A stretch of 64,000 nt of DNA from Brettanomyces bruxellensis (taxonomy: Eukaryota; Ascomycota; Pichiomycetes; Pichiales; Pichiaceae): positions 868,001 through 932,000 of the forward strand of contig NC_054688.1 in NCBI RefSeq assembly GCF_011074885.1, written 5' to 3'. Positions 21,669-31,100 of this stretch are shown here, in pieces. Below the pieces are notes generated by a model. It was not told the DNA's origin. It did not search any database and saw only the letters and a program-made list of their open reading frames with translations. Both the position numbers and the translations under genes were made by a program. Positions within the stretch are counted from its first letter, which is position 1; every line of letters begins with the position of its first letter.

Positions 21669-23561
21669 ATGGCCGATTCTGCTGTGTCTACAGAAACAAT
21701 TCCGAAACGTGCAGAGATGACACCTATAAATGTTGAAAAGACTTCTGGTGATACTCCATCTGACGATAATGTTATCTTGAGAAAGAGAATTCTGCCGGGA
21801 CCTGATGAAGATCTTTCTACATATGTAACACTTCCCCCTTGCTCTCATTTGGAAAAGGTTTTGGCCTCACCGGCATCTGAGGTGGTATTGAGGACTTATA
21901 GTACAGCTATTAAAATATGCATCATGGAACCACCAGAACCACCTGCCCGAAAGAAGCATCGTATGAACTACAAAGGGGAGAATGGCACACATGATGAGTT
22001 GCATTCTGAGTCGGGATTTTCTACAGATTATTATTACTATAAAAATGGAAAGCCGGCAAGCCAAAGAGCCCTCTACAGAATTCGTACAAAGATTTTGAGA
22101 TGTAAGAATTGCCATACAGATTCATCTCTTTACATGTGTCTTCAGTGTCCCAATATTGGCTGTCTCAAAGATGGACATGCTTATGATCATGCTTCGAGTA
22201 GCGGACATTTGTTTGGTAAGTATTCTACTAGTAGAATTGGTGTGAACGATCATCCGTAAAAGTTCATCAGCAAAAAAAAGACTTTCAATTTTCAAAAGAT
22301 AGTTTTGATGAGAGATTTATGACTAACTTAACTTTCCAATTTGTTATTTTCAGGAATCAGTGTATCCTCTGGCTATATGTTCTGTTTCAAATGTAAGGAT
22401 ATCATCGGTCATCCCCTATTAGAAAGAATTCGAATCATGAATCTCAAAGCTGGTGGAATGCTTTCTGCATACCCCGGTATGCCTGTCCATGATTTGGAGC
22501 ATAATTCTAAAAAGGAACAACTTATCAAGAAATATTCTAGAATTCCAACATATAAGGCTACGAGAGGTCTCAAAGGATTCATTAACATGGGATCAACTTG
22601 TTTCATGAGCTCTATTTTGCAGGCTATTGTTCATAATCCTTTTATTAGAGATTATTATCTTTCTGGCTCTCATTTAGACTGCCCAAGGGATCCGAAGGAT
22701 TGTATATCTTGCTGTGTAGGTGAGATATTTAAGGATTTTTATTCCTCTACAAGTACCTCTGGTTATGGACCTAGTTCAATGTTATCAGCTGCATGGAAAG
22801 TTAGAAAATCTCTTGCTGGTTATTCTGAACAAGATGCACATGAATTTTGGCAATTCCTTATTCATCAATTACATAAAAATGATACCAAGCGTCTGCATGA
22901 CAGAGAATCGACACCAGCTTTAGATAGTGATGGTGATAAGAAAGATTTAGCTTCAAATCCTCTTTTTAAGTGTGATTGCATTACACATAGGACATTTGCT
23001 GGGGAATTACAAAGCACCCTTACTTGTGCTGACTGTGGAAATAAGCATGTCACGATCGACCCGATGCTCGACCTTTCATTAGAAATTAGGGAAAGAAATG
23101 AGTCACTTAAAACGCTTGATGAATGTCTTCAAAAGTTTACGAAACCAGAAAAATTGGATATTCTCTTCTCTTGTCCAAGGTGTGCGAAAAAGACCGGTGT
23201 TACGAAGCAGCTGCAAATACGAAAGCTTCCGCCTACTTTGTGCATTCAACTCAAACGGTTTGAGCACGTCAATGTCTCCACAAAGCTTGAGGCTCATGTT
23301 GATATCCCGTTAATTTTAGATATGTCCAAATATACATTGGATGGTAGAAGAAACGGTGATTCTGGATCTGACTTATATGAGTTATATGCTGTGGTTTACC
23401 ATATAGGAAATGTGAATACTGGACATTATATTTCGTTGGTAAAAGACCGAGATGGAATGTGGTTCAAGTTTGATGACTCGCACGTTGTCAGAGTTTCAGA
23501 AAAGGACGTCTTGGCCTCACAGGCATATTTGTTATTCTATATCATACATGAAATGCCATGA
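21669..23561 (+). CDS. UBP8: SAGA ubiquitin protease Ubp8, two exons
   Basis: Exons 21669-22215 and 22354-23561 join to 584 residues (S. cerevisiae: 471). Ubp8 is the catalytic subunit of the SAGA deubiquitinating module and removes ubiquitin from histone H2B. The zinc-finger UBP domain (residues about 155-245: CKNCHTDSSLYMCLQC, HAYDHASSSGHLFG) is split by the intron inside GHLF/G. The USP domain follows, with catalytic Cys box GLKGFINMGSTCFMSS, QDAHEFWQFL, zinc CxxC pairs (TCADCG, CPRCAKK), His box NTGHYISLV and Asp in WFKFDDSHV. The first ~140 residues have no counterpart in S. cerevisiae. I start at the first ATG (21669); upstream is only a TTG. Confidence 0.92.
22216..22353 (+). other. 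UBP8 intron (138 nt)
   Basis: Donor GTAAGT at 22216, branch-like GACTAAC at 22321-22327, acceptor CAG ending at 22353. Removing it joins GHLF-G to ISVSSGYMFCFKC, rebuilding the zinc-finger domain. Without splicing the frame ends at 22259. Confidence 0.9.
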
Positions 23562-23822
23562 TATGATAGGACTGGAATTTGTTACATTATTCATCTTAGT
23601 ACATTCCAATCTTTCTGCATTCTTTCTTTACTTTACCTTGTCTATCCGTCATATTGCTTAAGTATTTTCTCCTCAGACATTCTATTTTATTTGCATTTTT
23701 TTCCTTTCTTTTGTTATAAACGGATGTTATTTATATACTGGAATTGTTTTTTTTTGCCTGCTGTATAAAGTGATGGTCAGGAATAATCTAATGTACGCTG
23801 AAGCTTTCAAATTATAAATCTG

Positions 23823-24572
23823 TTAATCAAAGAAATCGTCCTCATCTTCACCGACTTCATTGCTTAACTGATGTTCACCTATATTTGAGTGTTCATCGTG
23901 AGGCTCGTTATTTTTGACGAGCCTTCTGTCAGTATCCTTAATAGCCTTGACCTCAACTAAAATGTCCTCTATATTTGATATTTTTGTCTGGTTTCCAGCT
24001 AATCTTAGAAGCGTCACATATTGTTTAATAACGTCACCGCCTTTATAAATCAATAAGGTAGGGCAGCTTGTCTCAGGATAATTTTCAACTGCCCTACTTG
24101 CCGGTATGTCCACAAATTTAATTTGAGGGTATTTATGTGCAAGTAAATTCAGCAAGTTTGCTAGAATTCTGGACTGCAAACTGCTGTGCAATGACATATG
24201 TACCACAACAAAGCAATGTTTTGATGCCTCCGTAACTTCTTTCTTGTATTCAGGTTTACTGATACCATACACCTCACCAAAGTGCGCTTTGGAAGCGAGC
24301 CGTCGAATTTCAGCTATTCGCTTTTGTTTATACTTTTCAAGAAACTCTTCCTCCTCATCGTCCTCTAATTCATCTAATTCATTCAATGTTTTGTTTTCTA
24401 GCCTGTTTGCGTGTTGCTGTTCTTTTTTCTCTTCCCTTGCTTCCTCTTCCAGTTCTTCTGTTTTTTTAGGCTTCTCTGGAATAATTCTGTGTTCCCTAAG
24501 AATGTCATTCCATTCCGTATCCTCTGTTGGATCCACCTCAACTTGAATTTTAGGGTCGTATCCTGGATTCAT
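23823..24572 (-). CDS. PLP2: Phosducin-like protein Plp2
   Basis: A 249-residue thioredoxin-fold cochaperone that works with the CCT chaperonin in actin and tubulin folding and cell-cycle progression. Signs are the opening VEVDPTEDTEWNDILR, a coiled acidic and basic helix region (EELEEEAREEKKEQQHANRL), FLEKYKQKRIAEIRRL, FGEVYGISKPEYKKEVT, the SLHSSLQSRILANLL stretch, FVDIPASRAVENYPETSCPTLLIY and a DEDDFFD end. I prefer the ATG at 24572, since it puts the start next to the conserved EWNDIL block as in S. cerevisiae; an upstream in-frame ATG at 24665 adds 31 residues without family likeness. Its client actin is encoded 6 kb away, which I take as chance. Confidence 0.9.
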   Translation of the reverse strand: MNPGYDPKIQVEVDPTEDTEWNDILREHRIIPEKPKKTEELEEEAREEKKEQQHANRLENKTLNELDELEDDEEEEFLEKYKQKRIAEIRRLASKAHFGEVYGISKPEYKKEVTEASKHCFVVVHMSLHSSLQSRILANLLNLLAHKYPQIKFVDIPASRAVENYPETSCPTLLIYKGGDVIKQYVTLLRLAGNQTKISNIEDILVEVKAIKDTDRRLVKNNEPHDEHSNIGEHQLSNEVGEDEDDFFD

Positions 24573-26316
24573 GATTTTTTGTCGAACCAAGAATGTTATA
24601 CTGAATAATTGATCAAGTCGTACCTTCAATAGAAATGTTTTTTCAAGATCAGTATGATCGATCATGTTGTATAAACATGAATATATGTGTACGGGTGTGT
24701 TCTGATAGAAGTCTTTTATCCCCTTTCCTAAGTAGGGCTCAGAATGAGAATTGTATGTATACCAAGCATGCTCCTATAAAACAATGATCAATATGCATAT
24801 GAGTTCTCATGTAAAAGATATTTTTAGTGTGCTTATAGTAATAGCATATTGTTGTTTTAATTGTGTCTTTCCTTTATGTTTTTTCCCAAAAAAAATAAAG
24901 CGTATTTCAATTGCGTTAAACCATGAAAATACTGGAAAGTAAAAAAATTAGATATTTCTACGTATCTGCACTTCGACCAATACAAAATACTAATTTCAAT
25001 ATCTTTACGGTAATATTTTGATAAATGTAACGGAGTTTCCAATGGCCACATTTGAATATCACATTTACCTAGAAAAGCTACGTTAAATAGAAATATTACG
25101 GTTAATCTTGGGCAATCACTCTTCATTTTAGTTTTTACCCCTTCTTTTTCTGCCCAATTTTACTGTACATCTTTTCAGATTTAATTGGTTGAGTATTTAT
25201 CTCGTAAATAATAGGGATGAACTGTTGTTATATATTGTACTGTTAATTTATTATAAGTGTGATGTCAATTACTTCAGGGGGAAAGCGGCTAACTAGATTG
25301 TGTTTTCAATGATTATAAAAGAAAAGAGATAAAGTGAAAGTGATAGAGTAAAATGTACAAAACAGTAAAAGTAAAAATAATGCAAAAGAAAGAAACAAAA
25401 ATACTGTGCAAAGTATCATAACACTTTGAGTAGTGTGAAGTTATAAGCAAGGTAGTGTGTTTGCTTTACTCTTGCAGTATATAGACTCACTGTCGAACAT
25501 ATGTTAGGGTCTATTATTATATGTCCTTAGATTTATTTGTTTTGAATTTTGAACTTATTTTTATATAACAACCAAGATTTAGAATAATATCTTTTAAAGG
25601 CAATCCTGGATAAAATGCACTAATTGTGTATTTTAGGGAATCGGGGAGGGGGAAGAAAAATAATCCTTTGTGATTATAATTCTGTTCCTGAGAATTAAAT
25701 CTTTGTTTCATATTATGTATGATTACCTCATTTTATTTCTTTTAAATTTTACTTTACTTTACCCCTTTTTGTATAACTTGCTTCTTCTACCAAAGGATGG
25801 GACCCGATGTTAAAGTTAGTGCTACAAGATTTGTATAATATCTCCATATTTATTGTAGCACATAACTTGTACATAAGATTTAGTATAGACATAAGAGGAT
25901 ACCTCATCTTTATATAGTTGTCATTCTTCTGCTTATACCACAACATAAACAATAGACCTTGTATAAACAATAGACCTTGTTCTTCTTAGAACCTCATTGT
26001 TCTATCCTTCTATTGTTTTGACACCCGATAACCTATTTTGCAATACATCTAGTTCGACTCCACTTGATGGAGACAGAGTAAAGGAAGTAAATTCATTTTC
26101 TTTTATGGTGACACATACACAATTGTTAGAATGTTAAAGGCATTAACATTATCACACAAACCACTTAGTACATTTATATCCACCCACTTAGGTAACCGAC
26201 CTTACAATTGTCTGAATCTCCACGACTGCTAGGTTCTTATTAGTTCTATTAAAGAAGGAGTTTGATAGCTGAAGCCCGGGAGTAACTCATAAGGTCTCTC
26301 TTAACTCCGACATCCA
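24573..26316. other. AT-rich intergenic gap upstream of LTR sequences
   Basis: 1.7 kb with no coding potential that I recognise. It contains an 18-bp perfect tandem duplication (25945-25962 and 25963-25980). The part nearest the old LTR fragment may be older retroelement sequence, but I cannot find LTR ends or target duplications in it. Confidence 0.4.
25945..25980. repeat. 18-bp tandem duplication
   Basis: Unit ATAAACAATAGACCTTGT occurs twice head to tail without change. Confidence 0.9.
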
Positions 26317-26480
26317 CACTTACTCAAATTACATCATAACATTCTAAAAACATTATTTTACAACATACAATACTTCATCTTTTAGTGGTTTGATTCAACA
26401 CTTCAAAACAAACACACAAATCACTTTGTACTTACATAATCTAAAATAATTTAGCTTCAAACTAAAGCAGATCCCTTTAC
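26317..26480 (+). repeat. Old LTR fragment, related to the intact element
   Basis: These 164 bp match the last 164 bp of the intact LTR (26909-27072) with only a handful of differences, about 95 % identity by eye. Left of 26317 similarity stops abruptly, so it is either truncated or the end of a different LTR subfamily. It ends where the younger element begins, just before the duplicated TACTG. Confidence 0.85.
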
Positions 26481-26482
26481 TG
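26478..26482. repeat. Target site duplication, left copy
   Basis: TACTG directly before the 5' LTR; the same five bases follow the 3' LTR. Confidence 0.93.
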
Positions 26483-27072
26483 TGTGAGGGATCGAACAAG
26501 GAAAAGTCACGTGTTATCCAAATGGTTACGTAATATTATGAGCGAAGCAACATGAGCGAATTATTTATTAAAATTGGACGACGAGATGCAAATATTTTAT
26601 TAAGCAGAAAAACGAGAAAATATTAAATGAGTATTTAGCCTTTTTGGAAAACTCAAGATGAAGATAAGAAAGAAGAAGCAACAGCTTAGATAAGAAGAAG
26701 ATAGAAAAAGAATAAGAAGAACAGAGATAAGAATAAGAGAAAATATAACAAGAAGATAAAAATAAGAAAACAAATAAAAACAAATACAAAACAAGTCATT
26801 AAAATAAATATAATAACACTTCAAATTATAAACATATACAAAGGGGTGCTTTTATCTATATCCTAGTGAATACAAACTAGTTGATTATTTCATTATACAT
26901 TACTTCCGCACTTACTTAAATTACATCATAACATTCTAAAAACACTATTTTACAACATACAATACTTCATCTTTTAGTGGTTTGATTCAACACTTCAAAA
27001 CAAACACACAAATCACTTTGGACTTACATAATCTAAAATAATTTAGGTTCAAACCAAAGCAGACCCCTTACA
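26483..27072 (+). repeat. 5' LTR (590 bp)
   Basis: Begins TGTGAGGGATCG and ends CCCCTTACA; TG...CA termini. Identical to the 3' copy as far as I compared. Purine-rich centre (26640-26790) gives long open frames on the minus strand that are duplicated in both LTRs and are not genes. Confidence 0.97.
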
Positions 27073-27074
27073 AT

Positions 27075-27081
27075 TGGTAGC
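27075..27081 (+). other. Probable primer binding site
   Basis: TGGTAGC lies 2 nt after the LTR end. It complements the 3' terminal GCUACCA of initiator tRNA-Met as in Ty3, but the following bases (ATCGG) do not match the S. cerevisiae tRNA, so the identity of the primer is unsure. Confidence 0.6.
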
Positions 27082-27120
27082 ATCGGATAGTTACGATTAC
27101 AGAACAAAGGATATAACAAT

Positions 27121-28113
27121 ATGGATTCATCAAGACCAAATGGAATTAATTCGAACATCAGCCCACCAAAGGCGGATTTCAATGGTTCGGGAAGAAACAT
27201 GGCAGCCAGAGCGAACATTTTGATTCATGAGATGGATGAATATTTCGAAGCCGCAGAATTGACAAACAAAGTTAAAATGAAGTACATCTTTTCCAGAGCT
27301 TTGAGCGGTGTTGCAAAAAAATGGTACGATCAACATATCAGATTAGACGAAGAATACGGGGAGAAAGAGTATGAGCAAATTAAGAAGACATTTTTGGAAC
27401 ATTTTGCACCAGACAATGCTTTTCAAAAGGAAAGTTCAAAGGACAAGTTTTTCAAACTCACCCAAACAAGAGAGGTTCAATCATTTGCAGACGCTTTATT
27501 GACGATTGCTATGGAGATTCCTAGTTATTCAACCAACAACGAACTCCTTATAGATAAATTCATCAGTGGACTTAATCCAAAGGTCAGACATCACATGCAC
27601 GCAGTTCCAGATGGGTCACATTTCGAAAAATATTTAGACGCAGCAAGGGAAGCAGAGAAATTTTTGAAATCAGATCCTGTTTACCTGGCAGAGTTGAGTG
27701 CCATGCAAGGAAACAATAAGAGACGTAGAGGCAATTATGGAAACAACAATCAATACCATAATCAAGGAACAAGTAGAAATGGATACACCAACAATGACAA
27801 TAGTGGAAGATACAATAATAATTACCAGGCAAACCAACGTGGATATTTTGGAAGAGGATCTTACAGAGGCCGCGGCTATGGTAGACGCGGGTACGGTGGA
27901 CCAAGAAGAGGCCAGAGTTACAGAGGCAATTATCATCAGAATGGTCAGCGCAACTTTTCATACTATGGTTCACCACCACCTCAAACGGGTACGAATCAAC
28001 AGGGCTATGCCCAGGGGCACTTGCAGCGTATAGAAGCACAAGATGCACTAACAGATAACTCAGAAGACGTTGATATGGAACAAGAGAATAATTTAAATGC
28101 GGAGAGTCAATAG
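27121..28113 (+). CDS. gag: Retrotransposon Gag
   Basis: A 330-residue structural protein that would form the virus-like particle. Residues about 20-190 resemble the Ty3/gypsy capsid (retrotrans_gag) fold: alpha-helical, with ALSGVAKKWYDQH, FLEHFAP, FADALLTIA and FISGLNPKVRHHM. The C-terminal third is rich in Asn, Gly and Arg (GRGSYRGRGYGRRGYGG and neighbours), which is a likely RNA-binding part. There is no CCHC zinc knuckle, which Ty3 Gag has. Starts with ATG 48 nt after the LTR. Its last codons overlap the pol frame. Confidence 0.93.
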   Translation: MDSSRPNGINSNISPPKADFNGSGRNMAARANILIHEMDEYFEAAELTNKVKMKYIFSRALSGVAKKWYDQHIRLDEEYGEKEYEQIKKTFLEHFAPDNAFQKESSKDKFFKLTQTREVQSFADALLTIAMEIPSYSTNNELLIDKFISGLNPKVRHHMHAVPDGSHFEKYLDAAREAEKFLKSDPVYLAELSAMQGNNKRRRGNYGNNNQYHNQGTSRNGYTNNDNSGRYNNNYQANQRGYFGRGSYRGRGYGRRGYGGPRRGQSYRGNYHQNGQRNFSYYGSPPPQTGTNQQGYAQGHLQRIEAQDALTDNSEDVDMEQENNLNAESQ

Positions 28114-28146
28114 AAGCCGACCTATCTATTGATACACAAAGCGGTC
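28092..28146 (+). promoter_or_regulatory. Candidate -1 ribosomal frameshift signal between gag and pol
   Basis: In the gag frame the heptamer T TTA AAT (28092-28098) fits the X XXY YYZ rule. The pol frame has its last upstream stop TAA at 28089-28091, so it opens exactly there and is open through 32339. After an 8-nt spacer TCAATAG (28107-28113, holding the gag stop) can pair with CTATTGA (28126-28132), 7 bp around a 12-nt loop. GACC in the loop (28119-28122) could pair with GGTC (28143-28146), giving a pseudoknot. Structure is inferred by eye. Confidence 0.75.
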
Positions 28147-31100
28147 AGAACGAAACAGAAGTGAAAATGCGTAATATAAAAAATTTTAAGAAAAAGGAAA
28201 ATATAAAAACGAAAAAACAATTGGAAAATAGAAAAGAACAAAAAGACTTGAATTTGAACTCTTCGTACTCACAAAAAATTACAAAAACGCAAAAAAATAC
28301 TGAAAATTTAAAAAATCAAAAAAATACTGAAAACTTAAAAAACTCAAAAAATAAAGAAAATTCTAATGTTCAAGAAAAAATAGAGGAAATACCTCATAGC
28401 GATCTAGATGATGCTCATGCCCTAGCGCTTAATATGATAGATCAAGATGCCTCGGTTTCCGTTAGAACACTCGAGAATAATGTATCTGATCACAATACAG
28501 AAAGTGAAGAATTTGTTGAAACCCTTAAAGAAAATTTTGAAAAATTAAAGTTAGAAAACCCTGATTTAGACGAAAGTTTTTTAAATGAAATTGTGTATAA
28601 GAATTACGGCCAGGACTTAAACTTAAACTACGTGGAAGCACCGCAAATTGCTGAAGCAGCTAAGGTAATTGCAATCTTAAAAGGGGCTTACCACATGCCA
28701 GTGGTCATCGACTCAGGGGCTACATCGAATTTCATTTCGAGGCAGATCGTAAAAGATTTAAATTTAGAATCAGAAATAAGGAGATGCGAACCTTTACAAG
28801 TTAATGCAGTCGGTCATAAAATGGTGACTTCACACTTCATCGTTTTGGATTGGACATTCCTTTTCCAGACTGAGATTAATGCAACGGTCGCGTTCTTCAT
28901 AATTGACATTCCTACAAGAGATGTCTTCTTAGGTTTACCGTTTATTCAAAGGTACCAAGAATTTATTAATTGGAAACTTATCGGGAAGAGCAAGCCTTAC
29001 CAGAAAACTGATTATAATATAAAATGTAATTGTCTTGACATAGCCGATTATTTAAAAGAACTTCGCAATCCAGAGCAAGTTCCCGGCATGCTATATATAC
29101 AAACTCTTACCCCAGAAAATACTCAAATACGCACAGAAACAGAGGTTAGTGGAGTGGCACACTTAAAAGAAAAATTAATTAAAGAATACTCTGACGTGCT
29201 TACGAATGACCCTCCAAGTACACTACCTCCGAAAAGAAATTTAGTTCATCGTATTATCCTTCAAAGACCTAACGATACTACTTTTAGAAGGCAATATAAA
29301 TTAAGTCACGCAGAACAGATCGAATTGACCAAACAAGTTAACGATCTTATGAAACGCAATTGGATTCGGCCAAGTGCTAGTCCATTCAACAGCCCAGTAT
29401 TATTTGTAAAAAAGAAAGATGGTTCACTTCGAATGTGTGTCGACTATAGGGCTTTAAATAATCTTACTATTAAGGATAAATTTCCTATTCCTGATATTGA
29501 AAAGCTTACTAGCGATCTCGGAAAAGCAAAAGTTTACTCTAAATTAGATTTAATGTCAGGATATTACCAAGTTAGAATAGAGGAGACTGATATCGACAAA
29601 ACAGCTTTCAGTACCGAAAACGGTCACTACGAATGGATGGTTATGCCATTCGGGCTAACGAATGCTCCTTCAACATTTCAACGACTGATGAATAATATTT
29701 TAGCACCTTACTTATCGAAATTCGTGAAAGTTTACATCGACGATATATTGATTTACTCTGAACATACGGCAGATCATTTCGACCATGTCCGAACCGTGCT
29801 TCAAACGCTACGGGAAAATAAGTTAATAGCAAAGCTCAGTAAGTGTGCATTCTTCTTTAAGAAATTAAGGTTTTTAGGCTTTGTAATTACACCTGAAGGT
29901 GTCGAGACTGATCCAGATAAAATAAAAGTTATTAAAGAATGGCCTACGCCAACCAGCATTAAAGAAGCACAATCTTTTCTCGGATTGACTGGTTTTTACC
30001 GAAGATTTATTCAACGATATTCATTAACTGCTAAGCCGATTTTAGATTATATTGCAAAACGTTGTGAGTGGACTTCCCTCCAAGATACAGCATTTAAAGA
30101 CCTTAAAAATAAGTTCCTGTCAGCACCACTTCTTGTACATCCAATATGGGATCCGGGTTATACCTTTCGTATTCATACGGACGCGTGTGGTTATGCGGTT
30201 GGTTACGTTCTCGAACAACTCGATCCTTACGGGAAAGTTATAGGAGTTATTGCTTATGGTTCAAAGAAATTATTACCAGCTCAGCTTAGATATTCTATTT
30301 ACGAACGAGAGTTCTTGGCAGTGATTGAGGCTTTAAAAACATGGCGTTATTACTTAATGAATCGCAAATTTATTATAAAAACGGATCACAAAAGTCTCAT
30401 ACATTTAAAGAATCAAAATCTCATTGACACTCAAAGAGTCGCCAAATGGATTGACTTTTTGTCCCAATACGACTTTGAGGTTGAATATATTAAGGGACAT
30501 GATAATTCAGCAGCAGACGCACTATCGCGTTATCCGGAATTAAAATTATTAGAACCAGCTGCCGGTTTAGAGTTAGCCGCCGCAGCAGTCTTAGATGCCT
30601 TAGCGCTCGAAGACATAGATAAAAAACGGTCCGCCACATTTCTACATTCTATTATTACTTCTACTCTTGAAGACAATGCAATTGCAGATATTACCGATTC
30701 AGGCGCAATGATTGCAACATTGACGTCTGCTGACGAGTCCTCTGGATCCGTTCAGTCTATTTTAAAGTGGAATGATGACCTTAAACAACAAATTATAAAA
30801 GCGTATAAATATGATAAAGACCTAAGCAGAGTCTATGAGCTGTTGAAGAATGGGGCGAAGCTGAAACCGTCTACGCAGGACCTTCGTCATTATGCTCAGC
30901 ACTTCAGATATCATAACGAATTACTATATTACACTACTTTTTTGGGTAGCGAGTATTCTAGATTAGCTATTCCATACGATAAAAAGATTAAAGATTTACT
31001 TGTGAGGCAATGTCACGACTCCATTACTGCAGGACATTTTGGATATTTCAAGACTTTCGAGCTAGCTCATAAAATGTTTTATTGGCCTAAAATGTTAAAC

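Noticed and set aside
26049..26060. GTTCGACTCC resembling a tRNA B-box
   Set aside because: The flanks do not pair as a T-stem and no cloverleaf can be drawn.
26568..26824. Minus-strand ORFs of 73-74 codons, repeated at 32503-32759
   Set aside because: Identical copies in both LTRs, caused by a purine-rich LTR segment.
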